A DNA stretch of 64,000 nucleotides from assembly GCA_005408345.1 (NCBI GenBank), contig SEMN01001015.1, positions 1-64,000 on the forward strand. The letters run 5' to 3'. Numbering within the stretch: position 1 is the first letter of the stretch; every line of letters starts with the position of its first letter. The notes under the pieces were generated by a model. The model made no database searches and was not told where the DNA came from. It saw nothing but the letters and a program-made list of their open reading frames with translations. The stretch is from Macquaria australasica (Eukaryota; Chordata; Actinopteri; Centrarchiformes; Percichthyidae). Shown in pieces: positions 24,024 through 36,160 of the stretch. Position numbers and translations under genes: made by a program.

Positions 24024-24470
24024 AATGTGTTATGGTTAGGGCTGCTCCCCTTCTCCCTCCCTTTTGTTCTTCTGTTTTCTCCTGCTCCCTGTGTTCCTAT
24101 CTGTCGCTCTGTGTTGTGTATGTCTATGTCTGGGCGTGGCCTTCAGGTTCCTGCTCCTGCCGGTTCCCCTGCACAGCTGAGGCTCATCCAGTTTAACCCT
24201 GCAGTACACTTATACCTGGCTCAACCCTCCAGTCTCCGCCAGATCGTTCTGTTCACCTGCGTGGTAACTACGACTAGGCCGCCTAGTTCTCTAGTCTTGC
24301 TTCCAGTGTTTTGTTATACTACTGACTCTTGTTCTCCTGCGCTACAGGTCCTACCTTTGCCCAGTTACCTGCCTGTCCAGCCTCCAGCCTGCTCTGCCCT
24401 GCCTGCCCTGGCTCCAACGACCACTGTGATTTCCTGGCTCATCTCCTTCGTGCACATATACATAGAAACA
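24024..24470 (+). mobile_element. LTR-like segment, fragment
   Basis: Starts near TGTGTTATGGTTAGGGCTGC and is CT-rich with GGGCGTGGCCTTCAGG, CAGATCGTTCTG and CTGCCCTGCCTGCCCTGGCT. These match in style and order GGGCGTGACGTGG and CAGATCGTTGATTC in the LTR at 44183-44697. The 3' part, with a polyadenylation signal, is missing. The 178-codon open frame here is a by-product of C-rich composition. Confidence 0.45.
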
Positions 24471-25304
24471 CTTTGTGAGTGTGCACATGTCAAGTGCGCT
24501 CCAGTAAGAATGTGTGTATGTTTCTTTGTTCTGCCTTTGCATGTTCCGCGTGCACAGGCATGAATAACATGTTAGGTCAACAAGAGTATGTGAAGTGGGA
24601 GCTTCCTCTCCGCATGTGTGGCTATGTTTAAGGCCAATTTGAAATATATATGTGATCCATGTAGGATAATGATGCCAGGTTAGAAAAAGGGATGTTAGTT
24701 TGCATGCAAAACCCTGTGTATGTGTGAAGCATAACACCAACTTAGCAGTGTGGCTGAGCCAACTACCCAATAACCTAACCTAACTATGAAAAAGAGATCA
24801 CAACACTAAAGTTTAGTGAATAAACCAAATCAATACAGTACATTGACAAAGTCAAGCAGTCCTGTGCTTAGTCATGTACTGTTAAGCTATGCTAGGTAGG
24901 TATGCCCAGTTACCAGTTCATGAAGGGAGAGAGGTTCCCTGGTTTGCTGCTTTGTTAGCTGGTGATTCAGTTGGTCGTTGATGAGCCAGGCTGGGAAGAG
25001 TTGTGCTTCTGATGTCGAATGCAGTCTTTGCTGTGCAGTGTTGTGATGGTGCAGGTCGGAGGAAACTGGTCATTCCTTTTTTTCTCTTTGCAGAGTCAGC
25101 AAAGTCAGCAATGAAGCAAGTCAGCGCAGAGTGCACTGATTTGCTTCATTGCTCCATTGCTCCTGTTGCTTGTAAAGTTAGTGTATGGGGTTTGTTGCTG
25201 CTTGTCATTCTATTAAAACAGAGAGCGTCCTAGATTGTGTTGTGAGTTGGGCTTGAAAGAGTTGGAGACGGCGTCCCATTGCTCCTTGCTCCTCATTTTC
25301 TCTT
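24471..25304. other. No gene recognised
   Basis: No motif of a gene or repeat seen. The 139- and 76-codon frames carry nothing recognisable. Confidence 0.45.
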
Positions 25305-26060
25305 TCAGTTGATGTAGCTGTCACTGGGAGTGAGGTAGGATCCTTTCTCCAACACATTTGTCTTCAAAGTGTTCACACAAGATCTGTGTGCATTTCCGAG
25401 GCAGATTTGACTGACCAGAACCCAGCTCAAGTCTAATCTCTGGGCAAAGGGAGGATTGTGAGATCCATTAATCTGCTGCCTCACTTTGTGCAGCCTGACA
25501 ACATCTCTTCCTAGCAGGAGCAAGATCTGAGCGTCTGGGTCCAGTTCTGGGACACATCTCGCCACATGTTTCAGGTGGTGATGGTGAAAGGCTGCATCTG
25601 GCGTTGGTATCTCAGACCTATTGTCTGGTATTTCATTGCACTCTGAGTGGCCAAAGAGCGAAACTGACTCCCTCCTTGATCTGGAAGCCCTCTGCCCTTC
25701 TTCCTGACACGTTGCCCAGTCCAGAACAGGTACAGAGTGAATAGAAGGATGGTTGGCTCTGTATGTTGACCATCTCAAAGAAATCTGACCTAGCCAATGA
25801 GTGGTTAGTTTGGTCATCGAGTATAGCATACATACATATTGCCTTGTCTCGTTGACCCCTTGGAGGAACCTTCACCAGACAAATCTTGGAGACATTCACA
25901 AGAATGATCTTTGCAGTCGGAACAGTAGGTTTCTTTGAAGGTGGTGAATTGATGTTTGTTTCATCCACCTCAGGTTGCTCCACATGCTGCCTGTCTGTGG
26001 GACTCCATGTAGTCATGGATATAGCATGTGATGCCTCACTTGCCTCACTTGCGGTGCCTC
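25305..26060 (-). pseudogene. BEL/Pao LTR retrotransposon fragment (protease region)
   Basis: Two overlapping minus frames. The first (26016 to 25633) has KIILVNVSKICLVKVPPRGQ then KAICMYAILDDQTNHSLARS, the aspartic-protease region of BEL/Pao elements, and FYSLCTCSGLGNVSGRRAEG. The second (25829 to 25305) continues with ECNEIPDNRSEIPTPDAAFH, QILLLLGRDVVRLHKVRQQI, NGSHNPPFAQRLDLSWVLV and NVLEKGSYL. The 'PDNRSEIPTP ... LLGRDI' order is characteristic of fish BEL/Pao polyproteins. One frameshift near 25650-25720 separates the frames. No RT, RNase H, integrase or LTR is visible. The fragment is cut at about 26112 by a hAT end. Confidence 0.75.
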
Positions 26061-26111
26061 ACTTGCCATAGCCATAGTTGTTAAGCCTGCTGTTAACTCG
26101 TCTTCACTGTA

Positions 26112-26263
26112 CTGCCAGTGGTGGTTGGTGATGATGAAAAATTTTTGGGGGGGGGGGGCGCAGCAGAAGCAGCACTTCATAGCTCAGCAAAAACAACAAC
26201 AAACAAACAAATCTAAAAACAACACAGCACACTGTAATGTTGCCTAAACACTGGCCAGTAGCA
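26112..26263. mobile_element. hAT element terminus
   Basis: CAGTGGTGGTTGGTGATGAT at 26115 followed by a G homopolymer and GCGCAGC resembles the CAGTGGCGGTT...GGGGG..GCGC ends of ZMYM1-type hAT elements. It lies just downstream of the stop codon of the hAT C-terminal exon, as expected. I could not find the matching right end or an 8-bp duplication. Confidence 0.55.
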
Positions 26264-26791
26264 CTACTTGAACATAGATTTCGTCCTCCTTTCCTTCTGG
26301 CCTGCAAATTTCTCAGTGACTTTCTGGTTAAAGTCAGTCATCTCAGTCACCAGTCTCTTTTCCATTGACAGCATGGCCAATGCATTCAGCCTCTCCTGGG
26401 TCATGGTGTTTCTGAGAAAAGTTTTAATTCTTTTCAAGGTTGAGAAGCACCTCTCAGCTTCCACTGTGGTCATGGGTGTGGTGATGAGGATCTTTAGAAG
26501 AATGACAGTCTCTGAAAAGACTTCTCCAAGATTATTCTCCATAAACAACTGGAAGAGGTCCACAGCACCACGAGAGGCTTTGAACTCTTCCTTGCTGTAG
26601 ATAAGATTAAGCTCTGTCTTCATCTTGCTTCCATTGAGCATTGGGTAGGCCTTCAAGGTGTTGGTCAGTGCATCCTCAGGAAATGCCATGTTGTACTGGT
26701 CAAACCTGTTGCCCTGCAACAAGATGGCACTGACGAGGTGGTTTGTGAAGGACAAGTGTTCCCTGGTGTGTCCTAGGATGGTATCACAGAC
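26264..26791 (-). pseudogene. hAT transposase (ZMYM1-type), C-terminal exon
   Basis: One open exon with a good acceptor (CTCTGTAG at 26792 on). It encodes VCDTILGHTREHLSFTNHLV and SAILLQGNRFDQYN, then ELNLIYSKEEF, FMENNLGEVFSETVILLKIL, TTPMTTVEAERCFSTLKRIK, TFLRNTMTQERLNALAMLSM and EKRLVTEMTDFNQKV. This is the hAT dimerisation domain as found in 'zinc finger MYM-type protein 1-like' genes of fish. In an active hAT it mediates multimerisation and completes the RNase-H fold. The exon itself is unbroken, but the upstream exon has frameshifts, so I call the gene a pseudogene. Confidence 0.8.
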
Positions 26792-29076
26792 CTACAGAGA
26801 GAACAGAAGAAAAAAATGTATAGATGACAAAATGCCCATTTCACCTACATCACCTAAAGTTACCAATAGGCAACAGTTCCATTTCTAAATATGGAACTAC
26901 TTAAGTCATTTTTACCGCCACTGTTACATTAACATAAAAAGAGTAGGAAAATATTAGCTAGCTCCAAGGTCATTTATAGAGGCTTCTGCTGCCATCTGTT
27001 GGACAAAATATGAATATGTAAATGCTGAAGATTAATGCTTAAGTCTTATAGCAAAGAATCCTGTCCAAAGTTAAAAACATCTTGAAATTAAATTCCCTCA
27101 GGTGATCATACATCTGATGTAAGTAACAACTCTCTATCTAGGCTAATGCTAAATACAAGTGTCTGAGCACATCTTCATAGAAAATGTGTAGGAAATTCTC
27201 CTTTCAGGTTTGAGGGTGATGAACTATTTCAGGAACCAAACTGAAACAAGGCTTTATTTTACAACACAATACAAACAGCCCAAATAGAGATGCAGAAGTG
27301 TCTCTGCGCATAGAAAAGGTAGGTTAAAAAAGCATTCTAAATAGGATAACATATTATTTTATACCATGTAACAAACAATTAGGGGGCTTAAGAAATAAGA
27401 GGTGGTTTTAGGCATATTATGCCTCTCCACTAAAGTTGTGTTATTATAATGAACATCATACAAACTACATATTTGCTAAACTTTTACACATAAGTCATTG
27501 CTAAATAAGATGAAGAAACAGGAAGACTTTTTCACAGTGGTCAGTGAAAAGGGGAGTGGGTATTAGGAGTATCCCTAACATAAGATATTAGGAGAAGTGA
27601 AGGTCAGGTGAAGATCTGCACATACACCAAGAGAAGCAACATTATTTCAGCTTCTCTGTCACATGCACCCTGACTCAGGCTCAATACAGAAACCTATTGT
27701 TAAAGCCTTTTGTAACCCAGGTCACAAAGAGTTAACAAAATGGAAGTGTCTTAGCCAATCAGAACGCAGGTCCGCAGCACCATAGGCAGGCTAGACAGCA
27801 TACCTGGCCAGACACTGGGTGACACTGTAGGGAGAGGACCTGTTGCTGAACGGTAAAAAATATAACTTTGATAAAACAGTAAAAACACAATATAACGTTG
27901 TGAAATCAGAACGGTAACAGTCTGTACTTTGTTGTTAGCTCGTAGATGTGTGTGAGTGAGATATTTGAGATAATATGCATATATTTTGTTAAAGTTAAAG
28001 CAATTAACAATTCCTGACAAATCAAAGACAATTGATTAATGAGCAATACTGGCCATGTCAATTACTGCAGGTCAGGTTTTTTATGTTAGTCGATTTGAAG
28101 TTGATGGCGAGCCAACCCAGACGTTACCTGTATTCCTGGATTGAAGATTCCTGAAGTGAAGAGCCAGAGCCAAGAACTGTCAACCTTAACCCTCTCCTGC
28201 CACGGCAGTAGGGTAAACGCCATAAACTGCTGTACAAGGCCGCACTACTCTTACACTCAACTCCCAACACCACGTGCACAACCCCCAAATCCCAGACTCT
28301 GACTTTACCCTTTTTTTTACTTGACTTGGAAAAGACACTTACCTTCTTCATTGCCCTTCAAATGCATCCCATGTGCAGGTGAAAAGACTGAGTCGTAACC
28401 ATCACTAGTGAAGTGAATGGACTAAGTATTCATATTGTTGATATGATGTATTATTGTGCCTTGGTTATGGTGATTTTGCAATTGCTGACGCAGTGAATAG
28501 TGAGCTATTGTAAGGTTGAAGTGAATTTCAAAGTGACAGTATTGTTTTACTATTGTTACCTACCTACCTGGATCCAAATATTGATAGATTGGGATTCTGA
28601 GTTCACATGCTGTTGAACGAAGAAGGGATGGTTGGGAGGAACTATGATCGACAGAAAGAGTGACATAGGGGACAACTTGTTGCTGAATTGACCTGTGAAA
28701 TTAATGGGTTACTGAACAAAATTTTGTTTGTTGTATTTTGTTCTTTTTTTTTTTTTAAATATATAGGGTACCAGTTTATAGCTCTTTGTCTTGTGTGGTC
28801 ATTGAATGTTGTAAATAGTCTTTTCTGCCTCCTGTTCGAGTCTAGTATCCTCTGATCCTGGTCCAGCATAATAATTAAAACCTTAACTAAGTATTCATTT
28901 ACCGCATTATCTCCATTACCAGTAGTGTTAGGAGCTGAGTGCTACACTTTCAATTTAGTTCCCAATAAACATATTTCATCCACACAAAGTAGGTAAAAAG
29001 TTGACAAACATCCTTCCAGAGATTTAAAAAAATACTACACTCCATTGTAACATGGACTGTGACTGATTTCTACAAC
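26792..29076. other. Presumed intron of the decayed hAT gene
   Basis: Lies between two exons of the same hAT transposase. In the family a short exon normally links the two; I could not identify it. Otherwise non-coding AT-rich sequence. Confidence 0.45.
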
Positions 29077-29345
29077 ATAAACTGGTCGCCAGTTAATCAC
29101 AGGGCTGACACATAGAGACAGACAAACATTCACACTCACAGTCACACCTGCGGACAATTTAGAATCACCAATTAACCTAACCTGCATGTCTTTGGATGGT
29201 GGGAGGAAGCTTGAGTGCCCGGAGAGAACCCACGCGGACAAGGGGAGAACATGCAAACTCCACACAGAAGGGCCCCAGCCGGCCGGCGGGTACGAACCCA
29301 GAACCCTCTTGCTGTGGTGCTAACCACTGCACCACCGTGCCGCCC
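29077..29345 (-). mobile_element. tRNA-headed SINE, longer copy
   Basis: Same family as the SINE at 9056, in the opposite orientation. It starts (minus strand, at 29345) GGGCGGCACGGTGGTGCAGT and has the GTTCGTACCCG B-box region. It keeps the middle part absent from the other copy (GTGTGGAGTTTGCATGTTCT, CGCGTGGGTTCTCTCCGG). It ends near ACCAGTTTATG without the GGAT tail. It lies in the hAT intron, 65 bp from the exon end. Confidence 0.85.
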
Positions 29346-29409
29346 AGAAAGCAAATAATATTAAATCATATATAACATAATACAATAACAGTAACAATAC
29401 AGTTAGTAC

Positions 29410-30724
29410 CTGATCTTTTGTATGTCCTGTTGGAACTGCTTGATGCACCCATTGATATGGACTGAATTAATGTTCCTCTTCTGGAGCTTGGCATAGAGGA
29501 GGTCCACATGTGGCATGATGTGGTGAAAAAGTTGAAGAAAGAAGTTAAAATCCTGATCTTCCAGTTGCATAGCGAAGGCTCCAGTTTCTCTGACGGTAGC
29601 AGGGTCAAAGTCACCTGAGTCTTGTATCAAAACAATGGATGAGGTCCTCTCTGTGCTCAAACACAGTATTGATGGCATGGCTGTGAAAGTTCCATCTGAC
29701 GTTGCTGGATGTTGGCAGTCTATGGGCCACTACTTTATCAAGAACATCTATCAGCTTGGGTGATCTGGAAAAAAAGCTGGCAAATCCACCAAGGTCGGAA
29801 AAAAAAAAATCTCACTTTGGATATGTGAGGTTTATAAGCATTATCAGGTTGAGCTGATGTGTGCGTAGCAGTGGATGTAGTGGGCATTGGGGTACACATC
29901 TTGAATTTTCCTCTGAACACCTGCAGTGACACCCCTCATCACGCTGGCTCCATCATGTGCCTGGCAGATGAGCTTACTTTTCTGGTCCTCAGGAAGGATG
30001 GCAGCAAGATGCTCTTTTAGTGCTGTAGCAATGGAGACAGCTGTAGCTGACTGCAGAGGGATGAACTCAAAAAATCTTTCCTGCACGTTGTTTTTGTTAT
30101 CAATGTAGCGCAGCACAAGCACACGTTGGCACTGTGTGGCAATATCCATTGTCTCATCTGCCTAAATTGATTAAAATCTTTGATGCTGTGTTCCCTCACA
30201 ACAGACAGCATACAGTCAAGTAGCTCGTTCTGCACAGTTTTTGAAGTTCCCTTAAATACAGTGGCGTTCTCAAGGTGCTCTTTTAACCCTCCATCAAGGG
30301 AGGCAATAAAATCCACCAACCCACGGAATATCCTGGGCTTATCGGAGCTGTCACTCTCATCATGGCCACACAAAGCCATGATGAGGCTCCATAAAATTTC
30401 ACAGTCTATTATTCTGCACAGGATGTGTCGGGTTTTTTTCACCTCTTCATTGTGCCTTCTAATGCCAATCCTGTAGCCTTCATCTAGCTGTTCAGCAATG
30501 CACGTACACCACATCCAGCTAGCTAACTCCGTTTGTCATAACAAGAGCGGGAGAAGCCCCGGGTGTAAGCTCGTCCTCGATCACTGAATTTGTAAATCGG
30601 GTCGGTCCGGTCCAAGCTCCTTTATCCTCTTTTTTTCTTCCAGTGAACGCCTTGTGAAAGGGTGTTTTTGTAAGGAAAAAAACGATTTTTCTTTGATTCC
30701 CGTGGTTCCACTTGAAGCTGCCAT
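29410..30724 (-). pseudogene. hAT transposase (ZMYM1-type), N-terminal and catalytic exon
   Basis: ATG at 30724 gives MAASSGTTGIKEKSFFSLQK, HPFTRRSLEEKKRIKELGPD and RPDLQIQ, then TGA. After a shift come AYTRGFSRSCYDKRS and LAG (TTF-type zinc-finger region), then EGYRIGIRRHNEEVKKTRHI and ENATVFKGTSKTVQNELLDC. Next are ATQCQRVLVLRYID, FFEFIPLQSATAVSIATALK, SKLICQAHDGASVMRG and VQRKIQDVYPNAHYIHCYAH. Last are DLGGFASFFSRSPKLIDVLD, VRWNFHSHAINTVFEHRED and DSGDFDPATVRETGAFAMQL. The order matches ZMYM1-like hAT transposases. The exon ends with a good donor, CAG then GTACTA, at 29410. Lesions include the early TGA, a 2-bp gain after YAH and a shift in the T-run near 29800. Confidence 0.8.
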
Positions 30725-32876
30725 CTCCTGAAGGTAGCGGTCAGCTAGCTAGCTAAGGAACAGGAGTGACAGTCACGCATCCGTAGTTAATGGCGGGTAT
30801 GAACACGAAAGACAGCTTGATTGTCCAATCACATTAGATCAAAAGCAAAAAAACAATACTAATTCACTGCCAATTAAAGTGGAGTGAGTGTCTGCAGCGC
30901 AGAGAGCTGTGCCCTGTGGAAAATCTGAAGCAACCAATTAGAGAGCAGCCTTAGGTCACCTGCTTGCCAAAAGTTGAAGGACATAAATACTTTCTCATAT
31001 GACCGGTGCCCTTCGCCCAGGAAGTGTATTGACCATAGACTGTATATACAATTTTTTAACGAATACTGACAGGCACTGACAGACTACCAGGCGCATATTG
31101 TACGAGTAAACAATTTTTATTTCATAATTATTTCACATTTTTTTATTTATTTATGTTTAACATGTTTAAGTAGACTTTCTTCACTAGATATTTGGAGATC
31201 CACATTTATTTCTATGAAAGTTGCTCAGTGGTGCAAAAAAAAAAAGCCAGACGGCGTACTAAACCAAGCGGCGGACGAATACGCTTTGACAGCCAGATCA
31301 CGATGAACGGGACTTATTATAACCAATAACAATTAACAATACATACTTTTAGATAATCAGAACTCAAAAAGTAATGTCAGGACTTCCTTTAACTCACACA
31401 AGTAAGTTGAAACCACTAATTGAAACAAGTGAATGGAATGCATGTTAATAAGTTATCTACATTTTGAACTTGCATTGCAAAGTTGAAACAAGTAATATAG
31501 AGTCATGTCAATTTACAGCGAACAATTAGTAAATCCAATTAGATTTTACTTGAAACTTTAAGGCAGCAATTAAACTTACGTTTTTAAGTTAAACTAGATG
31601 GATTTTTATTACAGTGTGGTGTACTTTAACTGCATTATCATATTGTACCTTAAATCCCACCCTGGCATGAGTTTGTTGTTAAGGTCCACCTCACACTCTC
31701 TGTCTGCATGTCTGTGTGGCCCTTGATATTTAAGAAGTGCATTGACCCAGGGCAATGTCACAGCTTAACATTCATGCTTGAGGAATAAAACTAGATCACT
31801 CCTCAACACCACATGACTCTACCAGACCTTTACTGTATTGTGTTGTGATCCTTACAGTAAGCCAAATAAAGTCCTGTAACAAAGAAAAAGAACATTGATG
31901 GCATTGTGTTTTACAGTTATTGAAAAAAACTGAAATGTTATTGTTCACTTTCACTCTTTTGGAAAAACTCCTTCGTTGCTCAGCAATGGACGCCCACTGA
32001 TTGCAATAAGAGTTACAGGTGGATATTCAAACACGTTCTAGGTAGCAGCAAATACATACAATAATCATGTCTGTTTTATGAAACAATGATTAGATATGCT
32101 TGTTTGTTCTTTATCAAATGGGAACAAACAAGATTTGAGTTTTCTCTCTGATCAGAAATACATTGTTTGTGATGTGTATGTATAAGTGTACTGCAGTGTG
32201 CTGAGAGCCACAATCTCAGCATAAATAGATTCCACTTCAGTGTCGGACAGGAAGGCAGAGAAGAACTCAAGCATCTTTTTGTTCCACTGACTCATTGTTT
32301 ATTATCATTACTATTGCCAACAGTGGTATCTGTTTAACATGTCCACTCCGCTAAATGCAGGGGGACCGGCCGTTCAGTGCAATTTCTATGTCAATACACA
32401 TGCTGGAGATGTGTGGAGATGAGATGAAGAGGCTCAAGTACACTAGACTACTTTGATGTGGGTTCATTGTGCTTCAACCCCGTAGCTCCACTTTGGCTGC
32501 CATCATCCTCAACAGGGTATTATCATCCACATGGTACTTGTCTGTACCAAGTGCATGAGTGGCAAAGTACCGTTGTTTTAGGCTCCATCACCTCACCTCA
32601 ACAATATGTCTTACAAAAGAGATTTTCATGTTCCAGGACCCCTTCACTAGTTGTGAATCATTCAGAATCCCAAACTTTATTTGTATCATGAATATATATC
32701 ATATACATTTATGATATTAAAAAGGTGTATAAATTCTCATATAAAAGCAAGTATTCAATTCATGTCCATGGGGCATGGCCAGCACAAACAAATAAGGCCA
32801 GGTAAAAAAAACATTGAGGGGGGTGGAATTATTGGGGGTTAGGTTTAGCCTACTACAACAGCTCACATGGTAAATT
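30725..32876. other. No gene recognised
   Basis: The first about 300 bp may be the 5' flank of the hAT gene. Bases 31340-31613 have AAGTAAGTTGAAAC phrases and end TTTTTATTACAGTG, which resembles the end of a small hAT-type element. The rest is non-coding. Confidence 0.4.
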
Positions 32877-33262
32877 TAGTATAATGTCCATTTCCACAGC
32901 TCTAATTCCATCACAACAATTATTACAATTAAAACAACAGTCATGTTATACTCATCACTCTGTTTCTATTTGTTAACAGAAATAATGTTTTCATACTCTA
33001 ATTAATTCCAGTCGGTTCTTTTTTGACATACTCCTAATCAAAGCTACTGTCAAAAAAACTCAACACTTCCTAATGTTTTTTCACATTAAAAGCCTACCTA
33101 TAAAGGGAAGGCTGCAAGACTTTTAATGTGAAAATTCTGGAGGATGTGTTGAGTTTCATTCATGGTAGCTTAACATCATTCAGGGAAAAACGCAAAGTGA
33201 ACGCCTGACATGACTCTTGCTGTACTGATGGAATTAGTGCTGTGTAAATGGACATTATACTC
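32877..33262. mobile_element. Fold-back (MITE-like) element, about 386 bp
   Basis: Long imperfect palindrome. The outer arms AGTATAATGTCCATTTCCAC (32877 on) and, on the other strand from 33262, AGTATAATGTCCATTTACAC continue with CAGC(T/A)CTAATTCCATCA. Inner arms are ACTCAACACTTCCT then TTTTTCACATTAAAAG at about 33058-33095, matching the reverse complement of CTTTTAATGTGAAAA and GTGTTGAGTTT at about 33118-33156. No coding capacity. Miniature inverted-repeat elements of this shape are usual non-autonomous DNA transposons; the superfamily is not visible. Confidence 0.75.
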
Positions 33263-34239
33263 AACTTATCAACTAAACTAAAAAAAACAAACATACAGAT
33301 ATGATTTGATTTAAATACTTTTATCGTCTCAAGGTAATTTCCTATTTCTGCTACTGTCATGATACAACATACATATAAGTTGGCAGATTGTTTTTTATTT
33401 ACTGTAAAAATAACACAGATGCATCAGGACAGTTATTACACTTAGTAAAACACAATGATTTCACAAGATATCAGCTTTATGTAGCCTACAGATTCATAAT
33501 TTGGAAGGATACTAAACCATGAACTGCTTTACTTTCACTCAGTGACTACACACCTGTTGCCCTGCACTCTTGTGGTCTGGAAGTTCCACAGCGCCTAATA
33601 CACTAACCCACTCTCCAGCTGGAAGTATCTTAAAGTGCAATGCCACGGCTCCAATTCACTCCCATTCAAAAAACGTCAATTTATCTCTCAAAATACTAAG
33701 TCAATATAGTACATATTTTCCACAAGTCACTTTGGTCAATTGCTAAATTCAGGCCCTCTAATAAGTGTGCTGGTGGTCATTTTGGAAAGTATTGTTCCGT
33801 TAATAAGATTTTAAGGCTAATAGGAGTCTATGGTCTGCCATGTGGGTCTTGATTGACATCTGTGATTGACAGTTCGCTCACCTGCTTCTCTCCTCAGGCT
33901 GCTGGACTCGCAATGAGTCGGACTTTCGGAGCTTCTGCTTAAAGAACAAGTAGTCATTTTTCTCCTGACACGCAGTTCTACTGTGTTTGTGGCTGAGGAG
34001 TTACATTAACAAAACCTCAAATGATGCCGTCACGCAATATTTCTGTAAGTTTAATGTTGCCTGATTGCAATACCTGTCCTGTTAGCAAAATTTACCTAAC
34101 GTTAGCCTATGGTCTTGACCGTGGAAAAAAAGTATCTTTCAATTTAACTTTTTTTGTGATTTCCTGCCTCTTTGGAGCTAAAACAACAACTCACAATTTA
34201 GAATCTTTTAAAAATATTTTTATTTTAGATTTTACAGCA
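33263..34239. other. No gene recognised
   Basis: No coding or repeat motif seen. Confidence 0.5.
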
Positions 34240-34257
34240 TGTCCACTGTAGTGGACA
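34240..34257. promoter_or_regulatory. Palindromic motif at the 3' side of the piggyBac gene
   Basis: TGTCCACTGTAGTGGACA, two 8-bp arms around GT. The near-identical motif TGTCCACTACAGAGGACA lies at 36982-36999 on the other side of the gene. Such paired motifs fit the internal inverted repeats that piggyBac transposases recognise. I did not find flanking TTAA sites at either end. Confidence 0.5.
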
Positions 34258-34451
34258 ACAAAACAGTTTTACTGTTAAAAAACAGCGACACTTCAAAATC
34301 AAAATAGGCTGACAAGAAAACAAGAATGTCAATCCATTTTCTAATGAAACTTTCTAAATAAAACTGAACATTTGGCCTGTATCTTTTGTTAACCTGCTGA
34401 ACAGAATTTCTGTATTATATCGTACACAAGGCCTTCTTTTGTTTTTCTGAA

Positions 34452-34600
34452 AGACTGTCATCACTGTACTGGGAAAAGTATTGAATTTGACTCAAGGTCA
34501 GAAGACCTGGGTAGCATAGGTTTGAATCTGTTAGCTCCTCTTCCTGTTCATTGTTCTCCTCCTCCTCTTCCTCTTTCTTTTCTTCATTCATTAAATTCTT
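34452..34600 (-). pseudogene. Partial repeat of piggyBac N-terminal region
   Basis: Just downstream of the transposase stop codon, minus strand. An acidic stretch (KKEEEEEENNEQEEE) is followed by AGATTCAAACCTATGCTACC, CAGGTCTTCTGAC and TCAATACTTTTCCCAGTACA. This parallels the start of exon 3 (AGATTCAAACCTGTGCTACC, TTCAGTACTTTTCACAGTACA). It looks like a remnant of a second copy of the gene's acidic N-terminus joined to the exon-3 start, or an internal duplication. It is not part of the main frame. Confidence 0.65.
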
Positions 34601-36160
34601 AGCTATGGTACTCCAGGAAGCAGTTTCTCTTCTTTGTAATGCAGAGGAACATCTTGCAACTGATGCATCGCATGTATGTTTTGCCCTTGCAACCTTGGTT
34701 TCGGCACCTCTCTGCATGGTTGCAGTCTATCTCTGGCATGTGCCTGGCCCCATATTTTCTTAATGATGCTTCTGGTTGTGGAATCCTCTTTTTGATGGGT
34801 GGCTCGTACTCTTCTTCGCTCTCCTCACTGTCGTCTACTCTCTTGTCAGTGTCGTCAGGTTCTAGGTAGTTCAGCAGCTCATTTGCCAGATGCAGTTTGA
34901 AGTCCAGGAACTGTTCAGTGTTTTTTGCTGATCGGTTAAGCGCTATGCTGTCAGACTTGTACTGGATCCAGGAATTTGTGATGGCAACATCAAAGAAATG
35001 AGCAATCACACGCATGGTCCATTTCTTGGTTCTGCTTGCCATGCGATAGAAGCTCAGCATGCGGTCACAGAGGTCCACACCACCCATGTTGTCATTGTAC
35101 TCCCTAATGACTGCGGGTCTTCTCACCTGGACCTGGACTTTGTCTTTGTTCGACCATCTGGTGCAGACATCTTCAGGATCTTTCCCATGTGCAGTAGAAG
35201 CCATCAGCACTGGCTTGTTGTCATACCATTTTGTGATCGCCAACTCAGGACTTCTCCTGACTACCATCACTGATGCTCCCCTCCCTTCTCTTTTCAGTTG
35301 TTTGTCATCAGGCAACTGACACAGCTTTGGGACACGGTTTCTTGTTATGGTTCCAGTTGCTGGAAGGCCCTTGGCCAGCAATTCATCCATGAGGTTAATT
35401 GATGTGAAGTAGCGGTCGAAGTACAGGTGAGTTCCTGTGGGAACAGTTTCAACCATGCGTAGGACTGCTGCTGCTCCAATTCCCATCCTTTGACCAGCAA
35501 ATGTATCCTTCCCTTGATATACTTTAAAGTCCAGCATCAGACCATCTGGAGAAGCAAGTACAAATACCTTTAAGCCTGTAGGGTATGGCTTGCCTGGAAC
35601 AAATTGCCTGATGGGACAGCGGCCCGTAAAAGGGATCATTTGCTCATCGATGCAGACTTTTCCTGGTTTCAGGAGGCTAAGGCAGCCTTGCCTTACTCTG
35701 TCCAGAAGTGGCCTGACTTTCCAAAGAATGTCTTTCTTCTTTCTTTCCTCTGTTACATCCAGGTCATTGACAATCTTCAGTGAGTTTCTCAACTTGAAGA
35801 ACCTGTTCCTTGTCATTTTCTGGCTTATAATTGGCACTTTGGTTTTGCTGGCCCAAAACATTTTGATTCTGGGAAAGCCAAGGCAGGCCATGTGGATTGA
35901 CATGCCAAAGAAGATCCTCATTTCTTCAGCGGTGGTGTTAAGGGAGACACCCCTCATCTGTAGCTCTCTCTGGTTTGTGAATGCTGCCAAGTCTTCAAAG
36001 ACTTTGTCGTCAATGTACTGTGAAAAGTACTGAATAGGACTCCAGTTTCTACGAATGGTGGGGTCCTCTTGACAGTCAGGAGGCCTGGGTAGCACAGGTT
36101 TGAATCTATGATGGGGGAAAAAACCCCACAAACAATCAATGAGGTAATGAACACAGTATC

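Noticed and set aside
24027..24563. 178-codon Pro/Leu/Ser-rich frame
   Set aside because: Lies in a C-rich LTR-like segment, with no domain, and the same words occur in the non-coding LTR at 44183.
32188..32195. TGTACTGC as the right-hand 8-bp duplication of the hAT element
   Set aside because: Matches the 8 bases left of CAGTGGTGG, but the bases before it do not form the complementary hAT terminus.
34998..36033. Plus-strand frames of up to 147 codons
   Set aside because: They are the complement of the piggyBac coding exon, whose strand is fixed by the DDD motifs and splice sites.
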